64,000 nucleotides of DNA, taken from assembly GCA_025506515.1 (NCBI GenBank), contig CM046452.1, positions 73,629,115 through 73,693,114 of the forward strand, written 5' to 3'. The stretch is from Flaveria trinervia. Taxonomy: Eukaryota > Streptophyta > Magnoliopsida > Asterales > Asteraceae. Below, in pieces: positions 1 through 10,500 of this stretch. The position numbers were made by a program, and so were the translations under genes. Within the stretch, counting starts at the first letter, position 1. Each line of letters opens with the position of its first letter. The notes beneath the pieces are model-generated. The model saw only the letters and a program-made list of their open reading frames with translations. It was not told the DNA's origin and made no database searches.

Positions 1-330
1 TTCCCGTGCTCACATGCGATTGATGTTTGCCGACACAAGGGTGTGTCACCTTTTTACACTGTGCATGAGGTATACACTACTGCAGCTTATCAAAAACAGT
101 ATAGTGGACATTTTTACCCACTTCGTCATCCTGATTACTGGACAGACCCAGGTTGGAGGATTAGAGCTGACCCATCAAAGGTTACAACAAAACGAGGTAG
201 GAGACGCACCCGTAGGATACATAATGAGATGGATGTTCGTCACCATCCAGATGAACCCATTGTACGTAAATGTTCCATATGTAGACAACCGGGTCATAAC
301 ATGAGTACGGGTCGAAACTCACAACCGTAG
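1..330 (+). CDS. MULE (MuDR-type) transposase, C-terminal end only
   Basis: The reading frame is open from base 1 and stops at 328-330, so only the last ~109 residues of a longer protein are in the window. It begins with a Cys-x-His pair (PCSHAIDVC) like the end of a SWIM zinc finger. Next come an aromatic-rich stretch with HPDYW, a basic segment (KRGRRRTRRI) and a zinc-knuckle-like CSICRQPGHN. This order (SWIM, Tyr-rich linker, basic patch, CCHC knuckle) is typical of the tail of plant Mutator-like transposases, which cut and paste DNA in the nucleus. The fourth ligand of the knuckle (CX2CX4HX4C) is Gly instead of Cys, so the copy is probably degenerate. It converges on the PMD gene, with about 190 bp between the stop codons. 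Confidence 0.72.
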   Translation, partial: FPCSHAIDVCRHKGVSPFYTVHEVYTTAAYQKQYSGHFYPLRHPDYWTDPGWRIRADPSKVTTKRGRRRTRRIHNEMDVRHHPDEPIVRKCSICRQPGHNMSTGRNSQP

Positions 331-521
331 AATACATGTTATTGTTATTGTGTTTGATTTTTTTATTAAGTACTTGTTATTGTTTGATCTTTTTTATTAA
401 CTACTTGTTATTGTTTATTGTGTTTATTGTGTTTGTCGTTATATAATACATGAGTAATTGGATAAAATATTTGATAGATAAAACTTGCATCCATATAATA
501 ATTATAACATTAATACAATAA

Positions 522-1109
522 TTAAAATCCTTGTGAAGGCTGAGTAGGATTAGGAGCATTGGATTCTTCATCTGTCTCGGTTGCTTCATCATTTAAGTCG
601 AATCGGTTTGACGGATTATTTGAAAACCGATCAACAACATCACCAGTCTCTTGGAACTAAGGGTAATATGGTAATGGACTAGCAGTGTCAAAAAGGTTTA
701 AAAAATTTGTTTGCGGGGATGAGTAATTAGATGAGGGACCCACCTCACCAAAATGACTGCTTGAATTACCCTCATAAAAAAGTTATGTTGAAAGGGAGGG
801 GTAAATTGTGGTGATCCAAAGTCTTGCCCCACGTGAAAATTTTGGTTCTCTATATTTTGTGGGCTCATATTTTGTTGTTCCTCTACATGAAATGGATTTT
901 CCATCATTCCTCGTCCTTGTCCTCTACCCCTCCTACGTAAACGTTGAGTGACAGGTGGAAGTTGAACATGAACTGGATTTTCCATCACATGAGCTGGTAG
1001 ATAACCTCCATAATCAACATGCGATAAATTCAAATACTGGCTAGCCAAGTTGCTAACTGTTTCATTGCCAACCATTTGAGAAAACTGGCTCATTCCTTAC
1101 ATCTACAAA

Positions 1110-1148
<39 letters not shown>

Positions 1149-2739
1149 CATCATTGTCAAATTTTGTCCATCGTTTTGGAACCCATGCGGATTTGGGGCT
1201 TGATGGGCCGGGTTCGTTACAAATCTAACTGTACGATCCATATACCACCGCATGTATTCTTCTGAAGCAACTGTAGAATTTGTGTAGGTTCCATTCACAA
1301 CAGTAGCATGTCGATTATGCCACGCTTGGATATACACAATATGTTTCTGTGCCCAATTACTATTTCTCCCCCCTTTACGTGATATATTGTGAAGTCGAAT
1401 ATGATCCTGCTGTGAAATTGGTAAACTTCTAGGGATCATTTGAATCATCCCAAATTGCCTCATTACCCTGCTAGCATTATGTGGCTCAATATATTCCCAC
1501 AATATGAGGAATGTATCACTATTCCAACATAAATTACCACTTCTACAAATCTCAGGTAGACAGTGTATAATTTCATCATAAGGCCTCCGTTAAACTAATA
1601 CAAAAACAAAATTTAAATTGTTAAACTTTTCATGATATACATTTTGTGATTAATAATAATAAAAAATAATACCATGTTATTATTTATCGAATGTAATGAT
1701 GATCTATATGCGCTCAAGCAACTCGGAGTGGTTGAAATATAACTAAGTTTTCCTCCCTGCCATCTTTAAATATAATTCAAAACAAATATCGATTAAACAA
1801 AATTAATAAATATAATTCAAAAAATAGAATAAACATGATTGTAACATACCTTGCACCATATGGTAATGCGAATGGTGTATTAGGGTCAAGACTACGGTCA
1901 TTAATTGGAGAAAGGGTAGGTAGCCTTTCCCAAGCCCATAATTGTAATAAAAATAACGGTCCACTAACATCAATAGCTAATATTTTTGTTGCCTTGCATA
2001 GCTGTCTGTACAACCATGCTAAAGTGGCACTCCCCCAACTTAGTTGGCCACACTCATCTAAATCTTCTACATGTGTTAAAAAATTAACATGAAGCCAGTT
2101 GGAAGATGAATCAGGGAATAAAGTCGCCCCAATCATGTATAATATTATTAATCGAGCACGCTGCTTGCATTGCTCAATAGAGGCATTTGTAGGGAAATCT
2201 TTTTCTATTTCTTTTAAAATAGCAACCAAGTTTATTTTTAAGCCTTCTATATGATGGGGATCAAGAAAACAACTTGTCAAACGCCCGAACAAATCTATTA
2301 TTGCAGTTTTGTTCATCGCCACATCAGTGCTAGTAATTGCATCACCATCAACTTGCAAACCCCATAAGACTTGAACATCTTGAAGGGTTACCGTGCATTC
2401 TCCCACAGGTAAATGAAACGTGTGGGTTTCAGGCCGCCATCTCTCCACCAAAGCCGTAATCAAACCACCATCAAGCTTACGATAACCGCAATCAATAATA
2501 CCACCAAAACCCGCCATCCTTATATAAGGCATAACATTACTGGGTATAGGCTTGTGTTTGATGAGTCTCCAAAAATTGGTATCCCCCCGTCTAGGACGCA
2601 ATACACCGGCATCGCTCGTTGGATTTTGAAAATAATGAGCAGCTCTATGCTCACCAACCAAAAATAACAATTCCGTATTCAAAGGACCCGATGTAACACC
2701 CCAATTAGCCATTGAATCAAATACGTGGGGTTGTTGCAA
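522..2739 (-). pseudogene. Plant mobile domain (PMD, MAIN-like) gene, transposon-type, disrupted
   Basis: Exon 1 (2739-1850) encodes about 300 residues with PMD landmarks: LIKHKPIPSNVMPYIRMAGF, then ALVERWRPETHTFHLPVGE and LQDVQVLWGLQVDGD. It ends at a good donor. Exon 2 fits 1763-1673 (RWQGGKL to NNNM). Exon 3 (about 1578-1149) carries RPYDEIIHCLPEICR and VMRQFGMIQMIP, both PMD-like. Exon 4 runs from about 1095 to the stop at 522-524 (QPSQGF) and encodes a low-complexity, Arg/Gly-rich tail. Defects: the exon 2/3 and 3/4 joins do not keep frame with any acceptor I can see, a T-run near 777-783 shifts the frame, and TAG at 657-659 interrupts the tail (probably a former CAG). Host PMD proteins MAIN and MAIL1 act in silencing and genome stability; many PMD genes are carried by transposons. 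Pairing with a MULE transposase suggests an element-borne accessory gene. Confidence 0.7.
1112..1147. repeat. (AAT)n microsatellite, about 12 units
   Basis: Perfect AAT trinucleotide run located in the last intron of the PMD gene, directly downstream of its donor site (read on -). Confidence 0.9.
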
Positions 2740-2857
2740 AATAAAGAAAGAATATTATGGTGAAAATGTTTGTTTTGTGAAATGAAGTTGTGGGTTTTGA
2801 AAGGAAATGGTGGATTAGATAGCACCGGGTTGTTGCAAAAAAGGGAACCCTAAATTC

Positions 2858-3026
2858 CCAAGAACTCGCCGGTCCCATTGGCGGGTTCTTGGGTGTTTTG
2901 ACCGATGCCAGAACTCGCCGGTGCGAAGGGCGGGTTCTGAAGAAGAAGACACGGTGTTGGCAGCCTTCGCAGGCCTTGGCAGGCTCGGTTTTTAAGAGGG
3001 AGAACCCGCCGGTGGCACCGGCGGGT
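2858..3026. repeat. Cluster of three GC-rich palindromes upstream of the PMD gene
   Basis: Three inverted repeats share the core CGCCGG/GGCGGGTTCT. Hairpin 1 has 13-bp arms at 2858-2870 and 2880-2892 (12 of 13 pair, one could wobble). Hairpin 2 has 11-bp arms at 2909-2919 and 2929-2939. Hairpin 3 has perfect 10-bp arms ACCCGCCGGT (3004-3013) and ACCGGCGGGT (3017-3026). The block is strikingly GC-rich compared with its AT-rich surroundings. It sits about 120-290 bp upstream of the PMD start, so it could be part of the terminal region of the MULE/PMD element or a promoter structure; the sequence does not decide. Confidence 0.8.
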
Positions 3027-3337
3027 ACCCTTGATGTCCAATAATTTTTTTTAACCCCCTAAGTTAATATATTTTAAAAATTTACCCTATTAATAAAAAA
3101 AATTTACTATATGCAATAGATTTTATGATTTTGTTTGAAATCCGCCCTAGACCAGGGTGAAAGAGGCCAATTCTATTTTGTTAAAAACTAAAAATTAAAA
3201 ATTATTATTTTGTTAAATTGGTAATTTTCCCAAATTTAAAACCGCGGGACAAAATGAGAAAAAAATGAAATTGACCAGAATATTAATATTAAAAGGGATC
3301 ATTGGCGGTGTATCAGGCGACTGTTACGCGCATGCTG
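3027..3337. other. AT-rich spacer, no gene seen
   Basis: Low-complexity AT-rich DNA between the palindrome cluster and a candidate promoter. I see no coding frame. Confidence 0.6.
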
Positions 3338-3437
3338 CTTATATATACGAGCCCCATCGAGTCCTTTCATTTCCATTGTACATTTACGTCACCGCTGTGG
3401 AGGTTATCTTCTCCCACAAGTCAACATTACTCTGTAG
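3338..3437 (+). promoter_or_regulatory. Candidate TATA box and 5' leader, possibly of the MORC gene
   Basis: A TTATATATAC box near 3338-3347 is followed by a GC-richer, C/T-rich leader ending at a plausible donor (CTGTAG then GTAAAC, exon end 3437). A matching acceptor (GGGACAG) lies just before the proposed MORC start at 7507. This would make a 5'-UTR intron of about 4 kb. The link is inference; the promoter could belong to a lost gene. Confidence 0.35.
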
Positions 3438-4441
3438 GTAAACACATGTACACTCACACACGCTACTTCATTTCACCATTGTTGCTTCATTTCGAGACTT
3501 ACAGCAATTATATACTCACTAGCGGCACTTAGTTCTACTATCTGATGATTATTTTACACATGCATTTTGTATATTCTGTTGTTTCTCGGTTGATGTTGCG
3601 TTTTCTGATTTCTGCCGTTTGTGAGGGTTTTACGTTACGTGCATTGTTCGTTGTTGTTTTGTGTGGATGCTGTCTGATTCTTCTGTTCTTTGTAGGGTTT
3701 GGTGTTTGTTTGTTTGTTTTGTTATGGTTTGATTTTTGGGGGAAAAGGGGGAAAACGTGCGGTGAATGTTCAAGGTGTCAAGATCAAAAGAATTTTGGAT
3801 GGCTAAAAGTCGAAATGTTATTGTTTTAGGTTTATGTGTTTCAAATCAATATTCATGGTTTGTCTGTGACAGAAGCAAAGGTAGAAATGAACAGGTATCT
3901 AATAAATCTATGTAACTTGTAGTTTGGTTCTTTTACCTATTAGGCTCAATCCATGAACATTGAACATCTCTAATGTGACTTTTGTGTGACTTTTTACCAT
4001 TTGATAAAGTTTTTTTTTAATATGACTGATCTTCTAATACCTTATGAAATGCATAAACCCTTTTAAAAATTGTCTTTGATAATTTACCTTCATCCAACCC
4101 TTTGCCATTGTTAAAGGCTTATTTGACAAGCATTTTTAGTTGATAAAAAGTTCACAAAATACATGATAACTGTTTATAATAAAACTTTGTTACACTAATC
4201 AAGAGGTTTTTCTTTCTTTTTCTTGTTGAATCGGTATTCTTTATACTTTAAAGGGATAATGTATACATAAGTAGCTCAAGTATTTACCTTTTTATATGTC
4301 AAAATAGAAATTTGAACTTTTTGAATGTCTCCAAAATTAAAAAAAAATCTGTTTGAAGTTTAAAAAAATGCTTTAAGTTAAATTTCGAAGTATGAAATGT
4401 AGCTTCAAGGCGTGGACTAAATTTTTTTTCTAGAATTACCA
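3438..4441. other. Non-coding stretch, possible first part of a long 5'-UTR intron
   Basis: T-rich sequence with short open frames that have no recognisable protein similarity. Nothing else supported. Confidence 0.5.
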
Positions 4442-5724
4442 TAGACTAATCCTTTTTGTTCACATGGGAAAAGTTGAAATTGGTGGTTAAGTTGGATGGT
4501 TTAAATTTTAGGTCTTAGGATTTGAGTTTGTTTTAGTTTAAATGTTTAATTTGGCAACTTTAATTTGATTATAAGTATGATTAGGCTAGGTTTTCTTAGT
4601 TAAAAACAAGCTTAGATAAAGTCATTGTATTTGCTTGCTTCCATCAATAAATACTACAAGAGTTGTGGGATGGATTCCGCAGAATATCCAAGTGTTCTCG
4701 TTCATTTGTTCTCATAATTGTCTGTGTACGTGTTAATCAAGATTTGGGCTATTATTTAGAGCAACGCCAACCACCTGGCCTTAGAACTGAAAGTCGAGAA
4801 AAGGAAAGGAGACAACAAAGGGTGTGGTAGTTGCTATTGTGGAAACACAAAAAAGTGGCAAGAAAATAACTGAGGTTAAGGGAGTTCAATTGGAAAAACA
4901 AGATTTAATCACATCGATCAACAATTGTTCCTCTTAATAATAGGCTTGTTAGGTAATGATCAACTATATACTTTTTCTCTCTTGCCAAGAAAACAATGAA
5001 TTAGCAGGTGACAAGTTCTTTGGGCAAAGTAATCTAGTAATGCAAGAAACAAAAACATCGTGCTAGGATTTTCGTTCAATAGCTTGGTAAAGAATAACCA
5101 AGGGGTTAGTTTTTCGGTTGGAAGTTGATATTAGGCCATTTAAACAACCCAAGAAGATTCAGGATGATTGTTGTTGATAACAGGAAAAGTCGATTTATGA
5201 AGAAGTAGTTATCAAGAACATGGCAACATCATAGAAATAATGAATAATGGCAAATCAAGGCTAAAGAGCACATATGTGAACATTATGGTTGTCAGAGTTA
5301 AAATTGAGAAGACCTAAGATGTGGCTGGAGTAGGAGTTGGGGGTTCGTGAGAGGTCAAGCAGAAATGTTGATAAGAAGGATGATGTGTATTGGACAAGAT
5401 TAGGGGTGCTTGTTTGACTAATCATGTTTGTTCACATGTCAAATATGGAAACTTGGGGTCAAGTTAGGTGGTTTGAATTTTAGGTCTTAGGATTTGACTT
5501 TGTTTTTGGTTTGATTTCGTTATTATAATAATAGAATTTTAATTATTTTCTAGTTAAGTCTAATTAGGTTACCTTGCCTATTAAGGTTACTTTGTTGTAA
5601 ATAAAGTAATTCAAAGTCATTGTATTTGCGTGCTTTCCTTAATAAATATAATTGTCGTAAGAGGAATACCAAAAACATTAGTGTGTTTTCCTTCGTTTTT
5701 GTCATAATCAGTTGGTGCTAATCA
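4442..5724. mobile_element. Small non-autonomous LTR (TRIM-like) element
   Basis: Two diverged direct repeats, 4442-4740 and 5414-5724 (about 300 bp each), flank a 670-bp internal region. Shared landmarks in order are TTGTTCACATG, TTTTAGGTCTTAGGATTTGA, AAAGTCATTGTATTTG, the CTTCC..AATAAATA block, and the ends GTGTTAATCAA / GTGCTAATCAA. The internal part has no intact protein; a stretch rich in Glu, Arg and Gln codons (near 4760-4830) may be a gag remnant. A purine-rich tract (AGATTAGGGG) precedes the second copy, as expected for a polypurine tract. I could not identify a clean target-site duplication or primer-binding site. Confidence 0.55.
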
Positions 5725-7506
5725 AGTTTAAAACTAATACCCACTAGATTTGTTATGTCATATTTAAGTTTTCATTTCTCTAGATTGTCATATGTATCCA
5801 TTTATTCAATATAACTTATTAGGCTACCAATGTATTGTATTTTATCAGTTATTAGCGTTGTTTTATCTAGAAGTTATTAGTGAAACACTCAAACTTTATA
5901 TAGGTCTTATGTAACCCCATTATTCACAAAATCGATGTATATACGCCCATAGTTTATTTCAGCAAGTCGCATTGTATAAAAATACCATTTTAAGCGAGAA
6001 CTTATTTAAGCAAGTCACATTGTATAAACCTTAAAGTAGCATACAAATCTTTAAAACTTTTAAAATCAAATTCATATAAGAGTACACTTAATTCTAAAGT
6101 AACACGAGACTCAAGTATATAAACATTCACAAATCAGATTCCTTTTGCTACATTCATAATTCACAAATTTAGTATATAAACTAATAAACCTTAAACCCAC
6201 ACTCACTAATTCTAAAATAGCATACAAAGTACTAATAAACTTAAATTCATAGTCACTAATTCTAAAGTAGTATACAAATTATAGAAAGATCACTAGTTAT
6301 AAAGTAGCCAAATAGCTACTAATTCTAAAGTATCTGCTATTTACACATAAAAATTTAATCAACACTATGTAGTCAAAACTTAAACCATAAACATTCACAA
6401 TTCAAATCTCTTGCACAAACCTCATGTCCTAAATTAACAAAACAAACTCTTGAATCAAATATACAAAATTTAAGAGACAAATATAAACACAATATAATGA
6501 TAACGAGCACAAACATCAACAATATTAGAAAAAAAGAACATCTGAAAACTAGATGAAAATCAAAAGAAATTGCGACTATTGGGCGTGATGCTGGGTTTGA
6601 GATGGGGTGTGCGATGTCGGGTCAATACATGGTGTGTGATGGGTGCAATGGGGTTGTGCAAGTTGGGTGATGCTTTTTTGAATCGCAATTGTGATGTCTA
6701 TGTTCTAACTAGGGTTTTCCGGTTTTTATTTTTGGGTTAGGTTGCAATTATTATTTTTAATTTACGATGTCTTTTCTAATTTGATTTTCCCGACCACATG
6801 TACACCTTACCATTCCGTAACGCCTCATCGATTAATGATTCGTATCAGTACATGAGGCGTAGTACCTGTAAATACCTACGAGGCGTCGCCTCATTCATGG
6901 TCATTGTCCGCCTTGCCTCGAGGCGTGCGCTTCTCACGTTCTTTAAAACCATGATTTTACACAAGTTATTGGAATTTTAAAATAGATTTCACGTTCCCAT
7001 AGTATTGGTTTTGTTTTGCTTAAGCTTGTTTAAACAACACAAATAAGTTTGAAGACATCATATTGATCATGACCTCATAATCGCCTTCCCAACTCTTTTA
7101 ATGTTTACGTGTTGCTATAACATTTGGGTTACATTGGTAATCATTGAATTTTGTTATTTCTTAGTTTTTAGTAATATTTTATGGAATAGATATAGACAAA
7201 ACCAAATTGATGCTTTAGATGTGAAGATGAAGTTGGATAATGTGAAAAGGGCACCACTTTGTTTATAATTTTCATTGTTATTTGTTTGTTATATCCTTAA
7301 TATTTCTAATGCGGTACGTCTATTTTAGTAAGTTTAAGATTAAATGTTGATAATCAATGATAGATAAGTAGTTTGTATACATGTTGCTAATGCTTATTAT
7401 CTAAGTGGAAATATTTTTTTGTTGCTTCTTGATGTTTGACATTATTATTATACATTACCATTTTTCCTAAGTAGTCTTTTTCATCCACTATGGGACAGAT
7501 CTCTTA
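5725..7506. other. AT-rich non-coding stretch
   Basis: No gene seen. Contains a degenerate tandem repeat (listed separately), a G/T-rich patch near 6585-6670, and a cluster of GAGGCG words at about 6820-6930 that includes the palindrome GAGGCGTCGCCTC. Confidence 0.5.
6020..6345. repeat. Degenerate tandem repeat, period roughly 50 bp
   Basis: The words CTAATTCTAAAGTAG and ATACAAA with interspersed AATAAACTTAAA recur five or more times with imperfect spacing. Non-coding. Confidence 0.5.
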
Positions 7507-10500
7507 ATGGCAGAATCATGTCATAAGGTAGAAGAGGGACATGACGGTGAGCATCTAGTTTGTGCTTTTGCTATTGATACTTTTGCAGTTGATGGACTCT
7601 TAATTAAAATTCCTTGTTAATACTAACATAAATGTTTAAAGTTACGCAGGCTCATGTATTAATAAGATTGCATCTTGAGCTGATTGGTAAATCATGCTAT
7701 TTCATTTTTTTTCTATAATTAAAGATCAAGTGATGTTGATTACTATGCTTGATTCGTGTTAAAATATTCTAAACTTTGGTATTTGGAGAAACTGACCTAA
7801 GCAGTGGCAACATGTTTCGGTGAATATAAATCAACTCACGCAACAACACATGTTCACTTTTTTACTAAACTCAAATAATCTCATGTAGTTGTTGTTGTAT
7901 TTATATGGTAAGATTTTCGGTGTGTAACATATATGATAAGATTTTCGATTTATTCTTGTTTGACATCGTGGTTGCATTTATAAGAGTAGGGTTTTATAAG
8001 TAAATTCTAGAAGTATCTATCTTGAGAGAAGTATCGTAAACAAAAAGTATGTGTTCATGAATACCTAATACCTCACGCATTGTATGTGTACATGTAAATG
8101 AGGATGTATATATTGTGTATGCATGCAATGCGCATACAAAGGATCTTGTCATATAGTTATAAAGAGATAGATTGAGTTAAAAGTTGTAGTAAAGTACATT
8201 GAATGCTAAAAAAGCATAAAGAACCAAGTTAATAGTTATTTTCGAGATGTATTTTAAAATAGGCGATAAGGTATGTTGGTCACCTCATCTATAACTTGAA
8301 AAAGTACTTTGCATATTGTTTCTTTAGGCATTCTGAGGTTGTAGAATAGGCTAGAAGGTGTGATACAGACGACCATTCAGTTGTTTCTTTATTTGAAAGC
8401 ATACTAATCTTATTTACGTGCTTTGCTTTGTCAATTTCCATGGGTGTTAAGCATCTTAAGGTTTATTCTCTACAAGAGCTGCAATCTTGACTTGCTTATT
8501 GTTGAGAAAGATTTTTTCGAGTATTAACCATGTTGATCGAGCAGAAGCCTCCTTGACAAGGATGAGGGTGAGCAGGTAATTAGAGACGGTGTTGTATATC
8601 CACAGCGAGACCAATGCTTCCACCTTTTTCCAAGGCGGGTTTGCGGGATCCTTATGATGTGAGGGTGGGGTGTCATTGATGTGATCAACAACTCGATACA
8701 CGACCAAGTGCATGGGCGGGGGATAGTAAGGGTCGGGGGGCTGTCGTCCCCCTCTTTTTTTGTTGGTAGTGGTAAATTTTAGTCTGGTAGTGTAATTTTT
8801 TGGTGCAGTAGTGTAATTATTATATAATATCGAGTTTGCCCTTTTAAAAAAATAATTTCGCCCTTGCTTATTTACGAGAGTATTCAAGCTCTGCCGCTGA
8901 CTGAGTGAAACTTGAATAGCTTCACCTAAGAGGAGTATGTTACCAAGGTGCCGTTAAGGGTGCGAATTTTGGATTGTATGTTTGTGACAGAGTAGGCATG
9001 GTAGATGTTCATAGGCGGCTTTGGGGTGGTTGGTGGGGAGGGCGACTCGTTGGTGTTGGTCATGGTGAGGTTGAAGCTAACAGGAAAAAAAAGGTAGAAT
9101 AATAATCAGAATTGAAGCTTTAGTATTATAAAAGGGTTTATGGTTTAGTTTTTTTTGATGATCTCATTCATGAATCAATGCTTTTTAAATAGGGTGAATA
9201 CAATAACTAACTTGCCACTAATCTAGGGAACCAAATCATAAAACAATTTCAAGAGATCATGCATATCTAATCACAAGAATAATTCGAATTTAAACAAATA
9301 TTATCCATAGTAATATTTATCGGATAAGAACAAGTTCACAACTAGCATGAAAAGTATAATAAAGATAAATCTTTCTTGTATTAGATTATATTCGTTTTGG
9401 TCAAGAAGTTTCCATTGGTTGTAATCTTATAGAGTGTTAGGCTTCTTGGGTGTACTAAGTTTGACATTTATGTGGCGTTTACTAGAAATCCCTTGCATTT
9501 TGAGGGAGATGATGCGATTCATTGTTCGGATCGATTTGTATATTATTTGTACCGTCAATGCTTTGAGTAACACAAAAGGCTTGAAATCACACAAATATGT
9601 TTGAAAGTGGAAACATGTGCTTTTATTATGACGAGAGCTATTAGGGCCATGTCAGTGCCTCCTACCATGAGAACTGCATGCATGGTTAATTAATAGATTA
9701 GATTATTAGACTATATCCTTACTTAAGTAAGTCTAGTAATTTGGGTTACAAAATAGTGATTATTAGATACTTGATTCGATTTAATAATAAGAAAAACACT
9801 AGGCATATGTCGGACTTCATCTACCCTACTTGTTCACTTGTAACTTAATTCATTCTATTTAGGGAAGGTATTTGGTTATTATTAGTATTGTTCTTATATA
9901 TTGATTACTTTGTTTCTTTCAACACCTAGTTTTGTATCTTACAAATAGAAGTTGTAATGTATGGGGTGGTCTATGGCAAGGAAGCCCTCACTTGTGTAGG
10001 ATGAATATTGTTAGGAGTGTGGAAGACCTTCAACATATTGGGAAGTTATAGTACAATTTTGCTCCTTTTGTTTTAACTCCACAAGTCCGTGCCTAGTTTT
10101 TTTATATTTGATAGAGAGTTGGGATCAGATAATGAGGCTTGAATTTTAACTTGAAGTCGACGGATATAAAAATAATTCGTGCAAATTTAGTTGTATTATA
10201 ATACATGGATGTACTTTAACTTTCAAAAAATATAAATAAATGATATTATCATTATGCTGCAATACTTCATTCTTTGCCTTTTCTGTATTATTTTTGAAGG
10301 AAAATGGACAAAAAGTAAAATCTACTTTAAATATGTTCATTATTTATTTTCTTTCTATCCCAACCATTTTGAAACTATAGTGTGACCGTTTGTTTACAAG
10401 TATTTGATGAGTGTTTGAAGTGTATGGAAATCAATATTGATGCACAAAAATATCCTTTCCACACTTTTTTCCATTAGGAGCATTTTTATGTTACCTGGTT

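Noticed and set aside
3545..3829. 94-codon open frame with hydrophobic, Val/Phe/Leu-rich start
   Set aside because: T-rich sequence gives Phe/Leu/Val codons by composition; no recognisable domain. It lies where I infer a leader intron.
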